Of a stretch of 64,000 nucleotides of DNA, positions 17,951-27,082 are shown in pieces; the stretch's first letter is position 1, and each line of letters starts with the position of its first letter. Source of the stretch: Flavobacterium ovatum (GTDB lineage Bacteria > Bacteroidota > Bacteroidia > Flavobacteriales > Flavobacteriaceae); assembly GCF_040703125.1 (NCBI RefSeq), contig NZ_CP160035.1:3520001-3584000 (forward strand). Reading direction: 5' to 3'. Below the pieces are notes generated by a model that saw nothing but the letters and a program-made list of their open reading frames with translations, ran no database searches and was not told the origin of the DNA. The translations under genes were made by a program, and so were the position numbers.

Positions 17951-20443
17951 TTATTGTACGGCTAGTTCTGTACTTGTCGCTTGGATATTTTTTGTTTTTG
18001 TAGCAAGCGTGATTTTTCCTTTCGAATTCGACTGTACAAATATAACCGCTTGACCGTTAAAGAATTTACGTTTTGGTTTGGATAAATTTTGCATATTAAC
18101 TGGGTCTCCATTTCCAGCCGCCAAAAAGCTTGCCGCACCAGAAACTTCTATGTCCATATCATCATTAAAATGCGGACATAAATTCCCGTCTTTGTCCACC
18201 ATAGAAACCACATAAACTCCGACTTCTCCATTTTGGATTGTTGCAATTTCTGGTTCTATTTTTATCGAATGCGGTGCTCCAGCAGTTACTCTTTTTGTTT
18301 CGGCTACTTTTTTGTTGTTTTTGTCATAAGCTACAATTTTGGCTTCACCAGGTTCATACACCACATCGTCCCAAACAATCGCATAAGCTTTGAATAAATC
18401 CCAGTTACCACCACCAGAAGCTTCTTTTGCTAAATTATTGGTTTCGAAATCTAATTTGCTTAATGGTTTTTTTGTTCGAATACCATAACTTTTTCCGTTC
18501 ACAAACAACTCTGCTTTCTCATAATTGGTATAGCAAACTACAGGAAAAGACTTTACTATCAGGTCAGGCCATGTCCAATGGGGGAAAAAGTGCAACACTT
18601 TTGCGTCTTTATTCCATTGCGCTTGGTATTGGTAAAATTTATCTTTTTCTAATCCTACAAAATCCACCGGTGCAAAGTACGAGCTGCGTGCTTCGGCATT
18701 GTGATATGGAGAAGGTTCTCCTAAATAATCATATCCCGTCCAAACAAACTCACCATAAACAGATGGATTTTTTTCTTGAGAAGCAAATTCTTTGTACGCA
18801 GGATATCCCCAAGGGACATTGGTCGTTTCATAATTATCTGGATGCCCATCAGGATACACAACGGTATGAGACGAATCGCCTCTCTTGCCATGAATAGTGT
18901 CAAATACTACGGGGAATTTATAACTATTTCGAACACTAACAGAACCGCCCGTTTCGCTAGCAAAAAATTTCAAATTTGGATATTGCTTGCGAATACCACC
19001 ATAAATACCGGCCTTATAATTAAAAGCAGCCACATCTACAGTAGTCGCCATTCCGCTAACAATTGCGTTTTTGGCCGAGTTAAATCCTGCCGTTGTAGCA
19101 CGTGTTGTATCTAGAGATTTCACTATTTTGTTTAAATAAGACGTAATTTTGTTAGGATCATGTTTATATTGCTCCATGATTTCGTTACCGATGCTCCACA
19201 TGATAATACTGGGGTGATTTCGATCTCTTAAAATCATATCGGTCAAATCGGTTTTGGACCATTTATCAAAGTGAATTGAATAGCCGTTGGTTACTTTACC
19301 AATTTGCCATTCGTCAAAAGCTTCGTCGATTGCTAATAGTCCCAATTCATCACAAACATCCAAAGCTTCGGGAGCAGGTGGATTGTGTGAAAAACGAATC
19401 GCATTAACACCCATCGCTTTCATTTTTTTCATTTGTCGAACAAATAATTCTCTGTGAAAAGCCGCACCCACTGGCCCCAAATCATGGTGCATGTTCACGC
19501 CATTGAAACGTATTTTTTTGTCATTCAAATAAAAACCATCAACTTCATAACGAACCTTTCTGATTCCGAAAGTAGTCGAATAAGTATCTACAACTTCATT
19601 TCCGGCAAGAATCGTCGTTTTCAATTGATACAAATTAGGATTTTCTAAACTCCATAATTCAGGTTTCGAAATCTCAAATTGTTCGTTTACCAATTGGTTG
19701 TCGTTGATTTGTACGGAAGAAGTTTTCGAACTAACTACTTTTCCAGAAGGATTAAGGACTTCATTTTTTATCGTGTATTTTCCGTTTCCTACTAGCTCTA
19801 AATTTAAATTCGCAACAGCTTTCTTTTTCGAAATAGAAGGTGTGGTTACAAAAGTCCCCCAAGTTTTTACATGCGTTTTATTTGTTTTGATAACCGAAAC
19901 TTTGCGGTACAAACCAGCTCCAGGATACCAACGCGATTGACTGTTGAAATTTTCTAGTCGTACCGCAATGGTATTTTTTCCTTCTTTCAAAAATTTAGTT
20001 ATATCAAAATAAAACGAAATATACCCAAAAGGTCTTTCGCCCACATATTGTCCGTTGATATACACTTTGGAATTACTCATGGCGCCATCAAACAGAATTT
20101 GTACTTTTCCTTTTAAATCGGCAGCAGATACAGAATATTGGGTTCTATACCAACCGATGCCAACGTATGGCAAAGCGCCACTACGACCTGTACGGTAAAA
20201 GGGTTTGTTATCTCCGTCTTGAACCACCATGGTTAGTTGGACGTCATTGGCAAAATCAAATTCCCCTTTGGCTGCCCAATCATGCGGTACGGTTACCGAT
20301 TCCCAATCGGTATCATTAAAATTTTCTTGAAATGCAGCTCCAAAATCGTAGTTGGTAAATTTCCAATTCTTTAGTAAATCGGTTTGTTGTGCGCTAGTAT
20401 TGAATGCTATTAAAAAAGCAATAAAATAAAAAATACGTATCAT
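17951..20443 (-). CDS. GH2 beta-galactosidase-like enzyme
   Basis: 830 residues with a short Sec signal (MIRIFYFIAFLIAFNTSAQ). Order: sugar-binding jelly roll (about 25-185), Ig-like domain (about 190-290), TIM barrel (about 295-600) and C-terminal Ig/DUF4982-like modules. Glu421 in 'MWSIGNEIMEQY' is the acid/base and Glu497 in 'FFASETGGS' the predicted nucleophile. Compared with the GH2 at 10913-13435, the motif context around the nucleophile differs (ASETGG versus GSENSG), so a different specificity is plausible. It lies 36 bases downstream of an alcohol dehydrogenase gene and three bases before the esterase gene, forming a three-gene operon. Confidence 0.92.
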   Translation of the reverse strand: MIRIFYFIAFLIAFNTSAQQTDLLKNWKFTNYDFGAAFQENFNDTDWESVTVPHDWAAKGEFDFANDVQLTMVVQDGDNKPFYRTGRSGALPYVGIGWYRTQYSVSAADLKGKVQILFDGAMSNSKVYINGQYVGERPFGYISFYFDITKFLKEGKNTIAVRLENFNSQSRWYPGAGLYRKVSVIKTNKTHVKTWGTFVTTPSISKKKAVANLNLELVGNGKYTIKNEVLNPSGKVVSSKTSSVQINDNQLVNEQFEISKPELWSLENPNLYQLKTTILAGNEVVDTYSTTFGIRKVRYEVDGFYLNDKKIRFNGVNMHHDLGPVGAAFHRELFVRQMKKMKAMGVNAIRFSHNPPAPEALDVCDELGLLAIDEAFDEWQIGKVTNGYSIHFDKWSKTDLTDMILRDRNHPSIIMWSIGNEIMEQYKHDPNKITSYLNKIVKSLDTTRATTAGFNSAKNAIVSGMATTVDVAAFNYKAGIYGGIRKQYPNLKFFASETGGSVSVRNSYKFPVVFDTIHGKRGDSSHTVVYPDGHPDNYETTNVPWGYPAYKEFASQEKNPSVYGEFVWTGYDYLGEPSPYHNAEARSSYFAPVDFVGLEKDKFYQYQAQWNKDAKVLHFFPHWTWPDLIVKSFPVVCYTNYEKAELFVNGKSYGIRTKKPLSKLDFETNNLAKEASGGGNWDLFKAYAIVWDDVVYEPGEAKIVAYDKNNKKVAETKRVTAGAPHSIKIEPEIATIQNGEVGVYVVSMVDKDGNLCPHFNDDMDIEVSGAASFLAAGNGDPVNMQNLSKPKRKFFNGQAVIFVQSNSKGKITLATKTKNIQATSTELAVQ

Positions 20444-20479
20444 ATGTTTAGTATGTTCTTGATTTATAAATGGAAAATA

Positions 20480-21598
20480 TTATTTGAAAACGATGACTCC
20501 TTTGGCATTTTTTCCCGATAACATATCGTCTAAGGCTTGTTGTAAATTTTCTAAAGGATACGTATTGGTAATCATTTCGTCTAGTTTGATTTCTCCTTTT
20601 CTATAGTGCTCCACGATTTTTGGAAAATCTTTTTGAGGATTGCACTTTCCGTACAAAGGGTTGATGTATTTTTTGTCCCATTCGAATAATGACATATCAA
20701 TCAAAACTTCTTCTTCGATACCGCTCACTTGAACTGCTGTTCCTGCGTTTCTAATCATAGCCAAAGGTGCTGCTCCCAAGGCCGGAATTGCAGTACATTC
20801 AAAAGCATAATCAGCACCACGGCCATCAGTCATTTCTTTTACTTTTTTGGCTGCATTTAGTAAACCTTTATCATTTTTATCAGCTAGAATGGTGTGTGTT
20901 GCACCAAAGGCAACCGCCATGTCCAGACGCTGTTGGTTAATATCAATTGCAATAATTTTCGAAGCTTTAGAAACTTTGATTCCCTGAATCACATTCAGCC
21001 CAACGCCACCAGTTCCCAAAACCACTGCCGACGAACCAGCTTCTACTTTTGCAGTATTTACAGCCGAACCAAATCCGGTCATCACTCCACAGCTTACAAT
21101 ACTTGCGGCAGGATAACTCATGTCTTGTATAGGGTTTTTGACTACCGCAGATTCTTTCACCAACGTATATTCCGATAAAGTACCAATATTAAAAGAACGG
21201 ATGATTGGAGCTCCATTCCATTTGGTTCCTTCTAAGTGTGCGTGTCCGGGAGTGTATCCGTTACCACCTGCCACCACGGGCGAATTGTTTTCGCAAATAT
21301 GTTCGTTTTCGTGTTCACATTGAAAGCATTTTCCACAAGGAGTAGCCCAGTTCAAAATCACAGCATCACCTACTTTTACAGAAGAGACATTCGATCCAAT
21401 AGCAGTAACGATTCCGGCACCTTCGTGTCCCATTACGATTGGTTTTCCCCAGTTTAGAGAATCGTGATCTGTGTGGCATAGACCAGCCGCTTTTACTTGT
21501 ACCAAAACCTCGTCTGCTTGTGGGTTTGCTACTGTTATGGTTTCTATTGAAAATGTTCCGTCTCCTTTTGCGATTGCTGCTTTACAAGTGATACTCAT
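20480..21598 (-). CDS. Zinc-dependent alcohol dehydrogenase (MDR family)
   Basis: 372 residues, typical length. Catalytic zinc ligands: Cys in 'GLCHTD' near residue 41, His in 'MGHEGAG', and Cys in 'VSCGVMTGFG'. The structural-zinc lobe 'PCGKCFQCEHENEHIC' is complete. The NAD-binding motif is 'VLGTGGVGLN'. It resembles class-III-type or aryl/aldose-type dehydrogenases of Bacteroidota. As first gene of a GH2-esterase operon it may oxidise or reduce an alcohol or aldehyde released during glycan breakdown; this is inference from position. No signal peptide, so it acts in the cytoplasm while the GH2 partner is exported. Confidence 0.9.
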   Translation of the reverse strand: MSITCKAAIAKGDGTFSIETITVANPQADEVLVQVKAAGLCHTDHDSLNWGKPIVMGHEGAGIVTAIGSNVSSVKVGDAVILNWATPCGKCFQCEHENEHICENNSPVVAGGNGYTPGHAHLEGTKWNGAPIIRSFNIGTLSEYTLVKESAVVKNPIQDMSYPAASIVSCGVMTGFGSAVNTAKVEAGSSAVVLGTGGVGLNVIQGIKVSKASKIIAIDINQQRLDMAVAFGATHTILADKNDKGLLNAAKKVKEMTDGRGADYAFECTAIPALGAAPLAMIRNAGTAVQVSGIEEEVLIDMSLFEWDKKYINPLYGKCNPQKDFPKIVEHYRKGEIKLDEMITNTYPLENLQQALDDMLSGKNAKGVIVFK

Positions 21599-22416
21599 TA
21601 TAGTACTATAATTTAAGTTGAAATTAATTGATAAAATTAATCAGATCACAAGATGTTTCTAGTATGTATTCTATCAAAGAAATAAACTATTTTGTTGATT
21701 TAATTGTAATAACCATCATTAATACGACAATATTGAATACTTTCGAACTAAACCACTATGAGTTTAAAGTCCATAGATTTGGTTAGAAGACTGAAGGTTT
21801 ACACTATTAATAATCCTCAATTATGAAGTTATCATTATTGTATTCATTTGGTTTTCTATCATGTTCAAAAAATTGATTTACCATTTCATCTGTAATATTA
21901 CGAGAACTCCAACACCAAAAACCTATTCTACAAAATTAGACTTTGTAGCCCAAACTATGTGTACTATAAATCATGATACTGTAGGTCTATTTGTTCTTTG
22001 AAAATCCATATTTTAAATGTACATTTTTAGAACCTAAAAGAGAAATGTACTAAAGTGTATAGTTTTAACTATTTTAGGAACCAATAAACTATTGTATCTC
22101 TTTTCATTTTTACAATTAAAATAGGAAACAGAGTAAATTTTTATAATTTAACTTTGTAATCCTCTCACGTCACCTTATACCTTTCCGCTGTTTTGATACC
22201 ATACGAGATCTCCGTAGCGAAAAGGTCTACAATAAATATTCTTCCTGTCTTATAGGACTCATCTTATTCTTCAATTGTTCTTTTCCATTGGCTTTTAGTA
22301 TTCTAAAGAAAAAACTCCTCCGCTTTAAGTATTCAACCCCTACTATTAACTAACGATTCCTATTGGCAGGCTCGTTCAGGGTTTACACCCTTTAGTTATA
22401 TGGTATGCATAGCCCA
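21599..22416. other. 818-base gene-free region, possible decayed insertion
   Basis: All frames are broken by stops. The first ~550 bases are plain AT-rich spacer and should hold the ADH operon promoter. From about 22150 to 22410 base composition changes (more G+C, e.g. 'CGAGATCTCCGTAGCGAAAA', 'AGGCTCGTTCAGGGTTTACA'), as if a mobile element or gene fragment had decayed there. I could not match it to any protein family by eye. Confidence 0.35.
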
Positions 22417-22453
22417 CAAAAAAAAGCCTCCCTGAATCTAATCAGGGAGGCTT
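22417..22453 (-). terminator. Intrinsic terminator after gapN
   Basis: AAGCCTCCCTGA (22424-22435) pairs perfectly with TCAGGGAGGCTT (22442-22453) around a 6-base loop, and an eight-T run follows on the minus strand. Confidence 0.92.
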
Positions 22454-22474
22454 CATCAAAATTAAAAAAATGTC

Positions 22475-24055
22475 TTACAAAATATAATCTGTATTTATAA
22501 AATTAGATTCTTTACTGTTCAATAATTCTTGTAAAATAGCATTGTTGTAATCATTGTCTTTTGAAGCAACGAAAGTTCTAATCGAGAACGAACGCAAAGC
22601 ATCATGAATACTTAATGTTCCTACAGCAGAATCTTTACGACCTGTAAACGGGAAAACATCTGGGCCTCTTTGACAAGAACTATTCAAATTTACTCTACTT
22701 ACTAAGTTTACTAACGAGTCAATAAGTGGCGCAATAGTTTTTACATTTTTACCAAACAAACTTACTTGTTGTCCATAATTTGATTCCGCCATGTCTTTTA
22801 AAGGCTCTTGAATGTCTTTGAAAGTCAAAATTGGCACCACTGGACCAAATTGCTCTTCCTTATACACTCTCATTTCTTTGTTGATAGGAAACAAAACTGC
22901 AGGGAAGATATAGTTGTCTGAATGTTGTCCTCCTTTGGCATTGATGATTTTTGCTCCTTTAGCCGTAGCGTCATCAATCAATTCTTGTATATAGGCTGGT
23001 TTCTCTTTTTCTGGAAGTGGTGTCAATGAAACTCCTTTTTCCCATGGATTACCAAAAACTAAATTATCTACTTTTTCAGAAAAGCGTTTGTTGAACTCTT
23101 CAGCAATAGATTCGTGAACATACAATACTTTCAAGGCAGTACAACGTTGTCCATTAAATGACAATGTCCCTGCAATACATTCATTGATAGCTAAATCCAA
23201 ATCTGCTTCTGGAAGTATGATAGCTGGATTTTTAGCCTCTAATCCTAATACTAAACGCAAACGGTTTTTGTTAGGGTGCTGGTCTTGTAAAGCAATAGCC
23301 GATTTACTATTTCCAATTAAAGCCAAAATATCAACTTTACCTGATTGCATCACTGGAGCAGCTACTTCTCTACCTCTACCATATAATATATTGATTGCAC
23401 CTTTTGGAAAACTATTTCTAAACGCTTCTAATAAAGGAGAGATTAGCAACACTCCATGCTTAGCAGGTTTAAAAATTACTGGATTACCCATAATCAAAGC
23501 AGGAATCAATAAGGAGAACGTTTCGTTCAATGGGTAGTTGTAAGGTCCAAGACACAATACAACTCCAAGCGGACTTCTACGTACCATAGCATTAACACCT
23601 TGTACTTTAGAAAAGTGAGCGCTACGGCTGTTCAATTCTTTGTAACTATCAATCGTATCATTAATGTATTCTACCGTTCTGTCAAACTCTTTTTCAGAAT
23701 CTCCTAGTGATTTTCCAATTTCCCACATAAGAAATTTAACCACTTCGGCACGGGTTTCTTTCATTTGTTTCACAAAATTCTGCATGCACTTGATACGGTC
23801 TACTACTTTCATAGTTGGCCATAAACCTTGTCCATGATCAAAAGCAGCCGATGCAGCTTCTACAGCTTCAAGCGCTTCTTTCTCTCCCATAAACGGAATA
23901 GAACCTAATAAGGTAGGTGCATAATCTTCTGTTGATGAAATAGTCGAATAAACTGGTGTGGTTTCTCCTGTCCATTTTTTTAATTCTCCATTGACTAAAT
24001 AAGTGTCTTGGTTTAAGACCTCTTTAATTTGGAATTCTAGTGGAATTGCATTCAT
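22475..24055 (-). CDS. gapN: NADP-dependent non-phosphorylating glyceraldehyde-3-phosphate dehydrogenase (ALDH superfamily)
   Basis: 526 residues. It has the full aldehyde-dehydrogenase signature: Glu273 in '[10 protein letters not shown]' (general base) and Cys305 in '[10 protein letters not shown]' (nucleophile), 32 residues apart as usual, plus 'GPYNYPLN' and '[11 protein letters not shown]'. The overall pattern ('[42 protein letters not shown]', '[29 protein letters not shown]') is that of GAPN-type enzymes, which oxidise glyceraldehyde 3-phosphate directly to 3-phosphoglycerate and yield NADPH. It lies 74 bases downstream of a rhodanese gene on the same strand and has a strong terminator right after the stop codon. 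Its start is set by '[13 protein letters not shown]'. Confidence 0.88.
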   Translation of the reverse strand: MNAIPLEFQIKEVLNQDTYLVNGELKKWTGETTPVYSTISSTEDYAPTLLGSIPFMGEKEALEAVEAASAAFDHGQGLWPTMKVVDRIKCMQNFVKQMKETRAEVVKFLMWEIGKSLGDSEKEFDRTVEYINDTIDSYKELNSRSAHFSKVQGVNAMVRRSPLGVVLCLGPYNYPLNETFSLLIPALIMGNPVIFKPAKHGVLLISPLLEAFRNSFPKGAINILYGRGREVAAPVMQSGKVDILALIGNSKSAIALQDQHPNKNRLRLVLGLEAKNPAIILPEADLDLAINECIAGTLSFNGQRCTALKVLYVHESIAEEFNKRFSEKVDNLVFGNPWEKGVSLTPLPEKEKPAYIQELIDDATAKGAKIINAKGGQHSDNYIFPAVLFPINKEMRVYKEEQFGPVVPILTFKDIQEPLKDMAESNYGQQVSLFGKNVKTIAPLIDSLVNLVSRVNLNSSCQRGPDVFPFTGRKDSAVGTLSIHDALRSFSIRTFVASKDNDYNNAILQELLNSKESNFINTDYIL

Positions 24056-24129
24056 TTTTTTTTTGTATTGGTTTTTTGTAGTGTTTATATAAAATTAAAA
24101 AAAGAGGAGTTACCCTCTTTCTCTAATGC

Positions 24130-24435
24130 TTATTCAATTTCCCCATCCCACTCTAGCATTCCGCCTAGCAGATTGTATGCATATTCAAATCCTAATTCAT
24201 TCATTATTTCGCAAGCTTTTCCACTTCTGGCACCAGAACGACAATACACATAATATTTTTTGCTTTTGTCCAATGCCTCTATTTCCGTAATAAAATCTTG
24301 TCCTTTATGTATGTCAATATTAATGGCATTTGGAATCATACCTTCATTAACCTCATCTTCAGTTCTTACATCTAGAATTACAACATTCTCGTCTGATTCT
24401 AACTGAGCAACCCAATCTTCTTGTGATAAATTCAT
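24130..24435 (-). CDS. Single-domain rhodanese-like protein
   Basis: 101 residues from the ATG at 24435. A start 51 bases upstream is possible, but the added basic residues are unlike the family. The active-site loop C-R-S-G-A-R-S has its Cys at residue 65; 'VVILDVRTEDEVNEGMIPNAINIDI' is the typical first block. It transfers sulfane sulfur from donors such as thiosulfate or persulfides. There is no signal peptide, so it is cytoplasmic. Its position near the Crp/Fnr, TSUP and DUF2892 genes fits a local sulfur-handling theme. Confidence 0.9.
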   Translation of the reverse strand: MNLSQEDWVAQLESDENVVILDVRTEDEVNEGMIPNAINIDIHKGQDFITEIEALDKSKKYYVYCRSGARSGKACEIMNELGFEYAYNLLGGMLEWDGEIE

Positions 24436-24696
24436 AATTCGTTGTTTTTTATCAAAAATACAACGTTTTTCTAAAACAAAAAACATTATTTTTATGATAT
24501 TCGTGATTACGAAAACGTATTAGTAAACACAAGGCGCTGTTTCATAGCTTATTACATATTAAAAAATCACAACTAATCTATACCTTACTTATCCTACTTT
24601 TCATCTTAAAAACAGATAACATAGACTAATATCAAGATAATCTATTACTATTTGATTATAAAAAATATTAGTTAGGCAGGATCCCATAAAAGATAT

Positions 24697-24704
24697 TATA
24701 TTTG
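24697..24704 (+). promoter_or_regulatory. -7 box for the Crp/Fnr gene
   Basis: TATATTTG matches TAnnTTTG and lies 16 bases before the start codon at 24721. That gives a very short leader, so the box is plausible but the spacing is tight. The upstream -33 region (GTTAGG) is a weak match. Confidence 0.45.
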
Positions 24705-24720
24705 AATAAATTTCTTTCAC

Positions 24721-25347
24721 ATGTCAACTTCAGTTCAAAATCTATTCCCTTCCTTTTCAAGTGACCTCATCCACGCTATAGAACAAAATGCGATCATAAA
24801 GAATGTTCCAGCTGGCGAAGTAATCATGAGAACAGGACAATACATCAAAACTACAGTTTTGGTTACCAAAGGACAAGTCAAAGTATATCGAGAAGGTGAA
24901 AATGGTGAAGAATTTTTCATGTACTATCTTCAACCCGGCCAAGCTTGTGCCATATCAATGATTTGCGCCACCAGAAACAAGACTAGTCAAATCATGGCCA
25001 AAGTAGTCGAGGATGCCGAATTGATTATGATTCCGCTTTCGCTAATGGACCAATGGATGATGCAATACCGTTCATGGTACGAATTTGTGATCGAAACCTA
25101 CCGCAACCGTTTCGAAGAAATCCTAGAAGTTGTGGACAGCATCGCCTTTAGAGCCATGGACGAACGCCTAGATTTTTACCTCAAAAGACATAGTGAAGCT
25201 TGTGGCTGCAAAGATTTAAAATTGTCCCATCAAGAAATAGGCACAGAACTCAACAGTTCCCGAGTTGTAATTTCGCGATTACTCAAAAAAATGGAACAAC
25301 GAGGTTTAGTCAAACTACACCGCAACCATATTGAACTATTAACATAA
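24721..25347 (+). CDS. Crp/Fnr-family transcriptional regulator
   Basis: 208 residues. The cupin-like sensor domain (about 25-125) contains 'PAGEVIMRTGQYIKTTVLVTKGQVKVYREGENGEEFFMYYLQPGQACAISM'. After a long helix, the winged helix-turn-helix (about 150-208) reads 'LKLSHQEIGTELNSSRVVISRLLKKMEQRGLVKLHRNHIEL'. The N-terminus lacks the spaced cysteines of FNR iron-sulfur sensors, so the signal is unknown. It stands 80 bases upstream of a TSUP exporter gene on the same strand and near sulfur-related genes, so sulfur or redox sensing is a reasonable inference. Confidence 0.9.
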   Translation: MSTSVQNLFPSFSSDLIHAIEQNAIIKNVPAGEVIMRTGQYIKTTVLVTKGQVKVYREGENGEEFFMYYLQPGQACAISMICATRNKTSQIMAKVVEDAELIMIPLSLMDQWMMQYRSWYEFVIETYRNRFEEILEVVDSIAFRAMDERLDFYLKRHSEACGCKDLKLSHQEIGTELNSSRVVISRLLKKMEQRGLVKLHRNHIELLT

Positions 25348-25427
25348 ACATTTATGAAATGACTGAATGTAATAAATGTTACCGTTCTCCAACAAAATCC
25401 GCCTCAATTTTGTAAAAAACAATAGTA

Positions 25428-26213
25428 ATGGAATATTTGGGATATTTTGCATCAATCATTATCGGACTTTCATTAGGATTAATTGGTGGCGGAGGCTCTA
25501 TTTTGACGATTCCTATTTTGGTTTATTTATTCAAAGTCGACCCCGAATTGGCGACTAGCTATTCTCTGTTTATTGTTGGTGCAACCTCTTTATTTGGAGG
25601 CTACAACCACTACAAATTGGGTAACCTTAACATCAAAACAGCCATTTACTTTGCTGTTCCCTCAGTAATTTCGATACTCATAATTCGTGAAGTCATTTTT
25701 CCGCAAATCGCAGCCACCTTATTTACCGTTGCATCCTACGCTGTCTCCAAAAATTTATTGATTATGATCGTGTTCTCCATCTTGATGATTGGAGCGTCAA
25801 TTTCGATGATCAAAGACAAAAACACAGTCGTCAAAAATCCCAAAACCAACTTCGTACAACTCGGCATCATTGGTTTTTTGGTCGGAATCGTAACGGGTTT
25901 TCTTGGTGCTGGTGGCGGATTTTTAATTATTCCAGCTTTATTGTTTTTCGCCAATCTCCCAATGAAGCAAGCCGTTGGAACCTCATTATTGATTATTTTC
26001 ATTAACTCCGCTATCGGTTTTGCAGGTGATTTATACATTGGCACTCCTGTAGATTACACTTTTCTACTCGAAATCTCCGGAATCGCTTTTATTGGTCTCC
26101 TAATCGGAGTTCAACTTTCCAAAAAAATTGATGGTAACAAACTAAAACCCCTCTTTGGTTGGTTTGTACTCGTAATGGGAATTTATATTATTACCAAAGA
26201 AATTTTCTTTTAA
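25428..26213 (+). CDS. TSUP (TauE/SafE) family membrane exporter
   Basis: 261 residues, about eight transmembrane segments. The two halves each start with a glycine-rich motif, 'GLIGGGGSILTIPILVYL' near residue 20 and 'GFLGAGGGFLIIPALLFF' near residue 155, the mark of the duplicated TSUP fold. The family moves sulfite, sulfoacetate or other organosulfur anions. Start: ATG 25428, 80 bases after the Crp/Fnr stop codon, so regulator and transporter are probably one transcript. It is followed by the palindromic-repeat array. Confidence 0.9.
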   Translation: MEYLGYFASIIIGLSLGLIGGGGSILTIPILVYLFKVDPELATSYSLFIVGATSLFGGYNHYKLGNLNIKTAIYFAVPSVISILIIREVIFPQIAATLFTVASYAVSKNLLIMIVFSILMIGASISMIKDKNTVVKNPKTNFVQLGIIGFLVGIVTGFLGAGGGFLIIPALLFFANLPMKQAVGTSLLIIFINSAIGFAGDLYIGTPVDYTFLLEISGIAFIGLLIGVQLSKKIDGNKLKPLFGWFVLVMGIYIITKEIFF

Positions 26214-26232
26214 ACAATACACTTTATTTTTT

Positions 26233-26266
26233 AACCCTTCGAGGGTTTTAAACCCTCGAAGGGTTG
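26233..26266. repeat. CCCTTCGAGGG palindrome, first copy
   Basis: AACCCTTCGAGGGTTT joined to AAACCCTCGAAGGGTT: a near-perfect palindrome 20 bases after the TSUP stop codon, able to form a long hairpin on either strand. Copies occur at 26549-26581 and 26845-26877. It may act as the TSUP terminator, though the T run is short. Confidence 0.85.
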
Positions 26267-26327
26267 TTGGTCGCACAACATTAACAAACTAAAATTTCGG
26301 CTAAAGCCTAATAAAACCTGTTCCTTA

Positions 26328-26583
26328 GCAATCGGGCTAAAGCCAGATTCTATTGATATGAAAGCTTAAATGAATCCGCTTCTTTCTCTTCTACTGAACT
26401 TTAATTTAAATTGTAAAAAACATAAATTAATGAAACTCTGACAGCTTCCAAAATCAATTGCTTCCAGCTTTAGCTGGATGTTCAAAATATAGCATAACAC
26501 AAAAGGCTTTAGCCCCAACATTTTGGTACTAAAGCCTTTCTTGTAATTAACCCTTCGAGGGTTTAAAACCCTCGAAGGGTTGG
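26328..26583. repeat. Repeat unit 1: GCTAAAGC / CAGCTTTAGCTG / CCCTTCGAGGG palindromes
   Basis: In order: GCAATCGGGCTAAAGCC...ATTCTATTGAT (26328-26357), a spacer, ATCAATTGCTTCCAGC...TAGCTGGATGTT (about 26453-26482), AAAGGCTTTAGCC...AAAGCCTTTC (26502-26540) and the CCCTTCGAGGG palindrome (26549-26581). The same order appears in unit 2. There is no coding content. This is a REP/BIME-like array of imperfect palindromes. Confidence 0.85.
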
Positions 26584-26586
26584 TTA

Positions 26587-26676
26587 TTAATTCTTAACAC
26601 CAAATTTTGACAATATAACTTCGAGCAAACACCATTTTGTAAAAGCATTTTGTAATAAATTGACTCCTACAAAAGC
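26587..26676 (-). pseudogene. Remnant of a DUF2892 gene 3' end
   Basis: On the minus strand this reads A-F-V-G-V-N-L-L-Q-N-A-F-T-K-W-C-L-L-E then V-I-L-S-K-F-G-V-K-N-stop. It matches the last 29 residues of the intact gene at 26882-27067 except two (D to V, N to G). Homology stops exactly where the palindrome AATCGGGCT-AA-AGCCCGATT (26677-26696) begins. The piece lies 295 bases from the intact copy, so gene end and adjacent palindromes were duplicated together, or the palindrome inserted into a duplicate gene. Confidence 0.85.
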
Positions 26677-26878
26677 AATCGGGCTAAAGCCCGATTCTAT
26701 TGATGCTTAAACTATAACAACAGTTAAATAACTGCTAAAAGACCAAGAATCAATTGCTTCCAGCTTTAGCTGGATGTTAAAAAATGCAACATAAAAAAGG
26801 CTTTAGCCAAATATACATTTCAGCTAAAGCCCTTTCTTGTAATTAACCCTTCGAGGGTTTAAAACCCTCGAAGGGTGG
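26677..26878. repeat. Repeat unit 2, directly 3' of the DUF2892 gene
   Basis: Same order of palindromes as unit 1: AATCGGGCT-AA-AGCCCGATT (26677-26696), CAATTGCTTCCAGCTTTAGC (about 26751-26771), AAGGCTTTAGCC...GGCTAAAGCC (about 26797-26831), CTTGTAATTAACCC and the CCCTTCGAGGG palindrome (26845-26877). The last ends 4 bases before the DUF2892 stop codon and may terminate that minus-strand transcript. Confidence 0.85.
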
Positions 26879-26881
26879 TTA

Positions 26882-27067
26882 TTAATTCTTTACGTTAAAT
26901 TTTGACAAGATATCTTCGAGTAAACACCATTTGGTAAACGCATTTTGCAATAAATTGACTCCGACGAAAGCAGCTAACCAAAGCCAATTTTCGTTTACAA
27001 AATGAGCCAGTAACAAACTTGTTATTATAAATGTACCCGCAATTCCTCTAACCATTCTATTTTTCAT
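26882..27067 (-). CDS. DUF2892 (YgaP-like) small membrane protein
   Basis: 61 residues with two hydrophobic segments (about 6-24 and 28-43). It starts 'MKNRMVRGIAGTFIITSLLLA' and ends with the typical 'NAFTKWCLLEDILSKFNVK' where one Cys is retained. DUF2892 proteins are often found next to rhodaneses; in YgaP the two are fused. The molecular role is not known with certainty. A truncated copy of its 3' end lies 295 bases downstream, separated by repeat unit 2. The neighbours (TSUP, rhodanese, Crp/Fnr) suggest sulfur metabolism. Confidence 0.88.
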   Translation of the reverse strand: MKNRMVRGIAGTFIITSLLLAHFVNENWLWLAAFVGVNLLQNAFTKWCLLEDILSKFNVKN

Positions 27068-27082
27068 ATTATTTTGTTTTTA

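Noticed and set aside
18427..18897. 156-residue plus-strand frame inside the GH2 gene
   Set aside because: Shadow of a GH2 gene with catalytic residues in place; no family features.
22150..22410. Group II intron or insertion-sequence remnant
   Set aside because: Reverse-strand translation gives no recognisable transposase or reverse transcriptase motif; only a compositional hint remains.
26233..26877. Possible CRISPR array
   Set aside because: Only three palindromes at ~300-base spacing, with other repeats between; no short constant repeat/spacer pattern and no cas genes.
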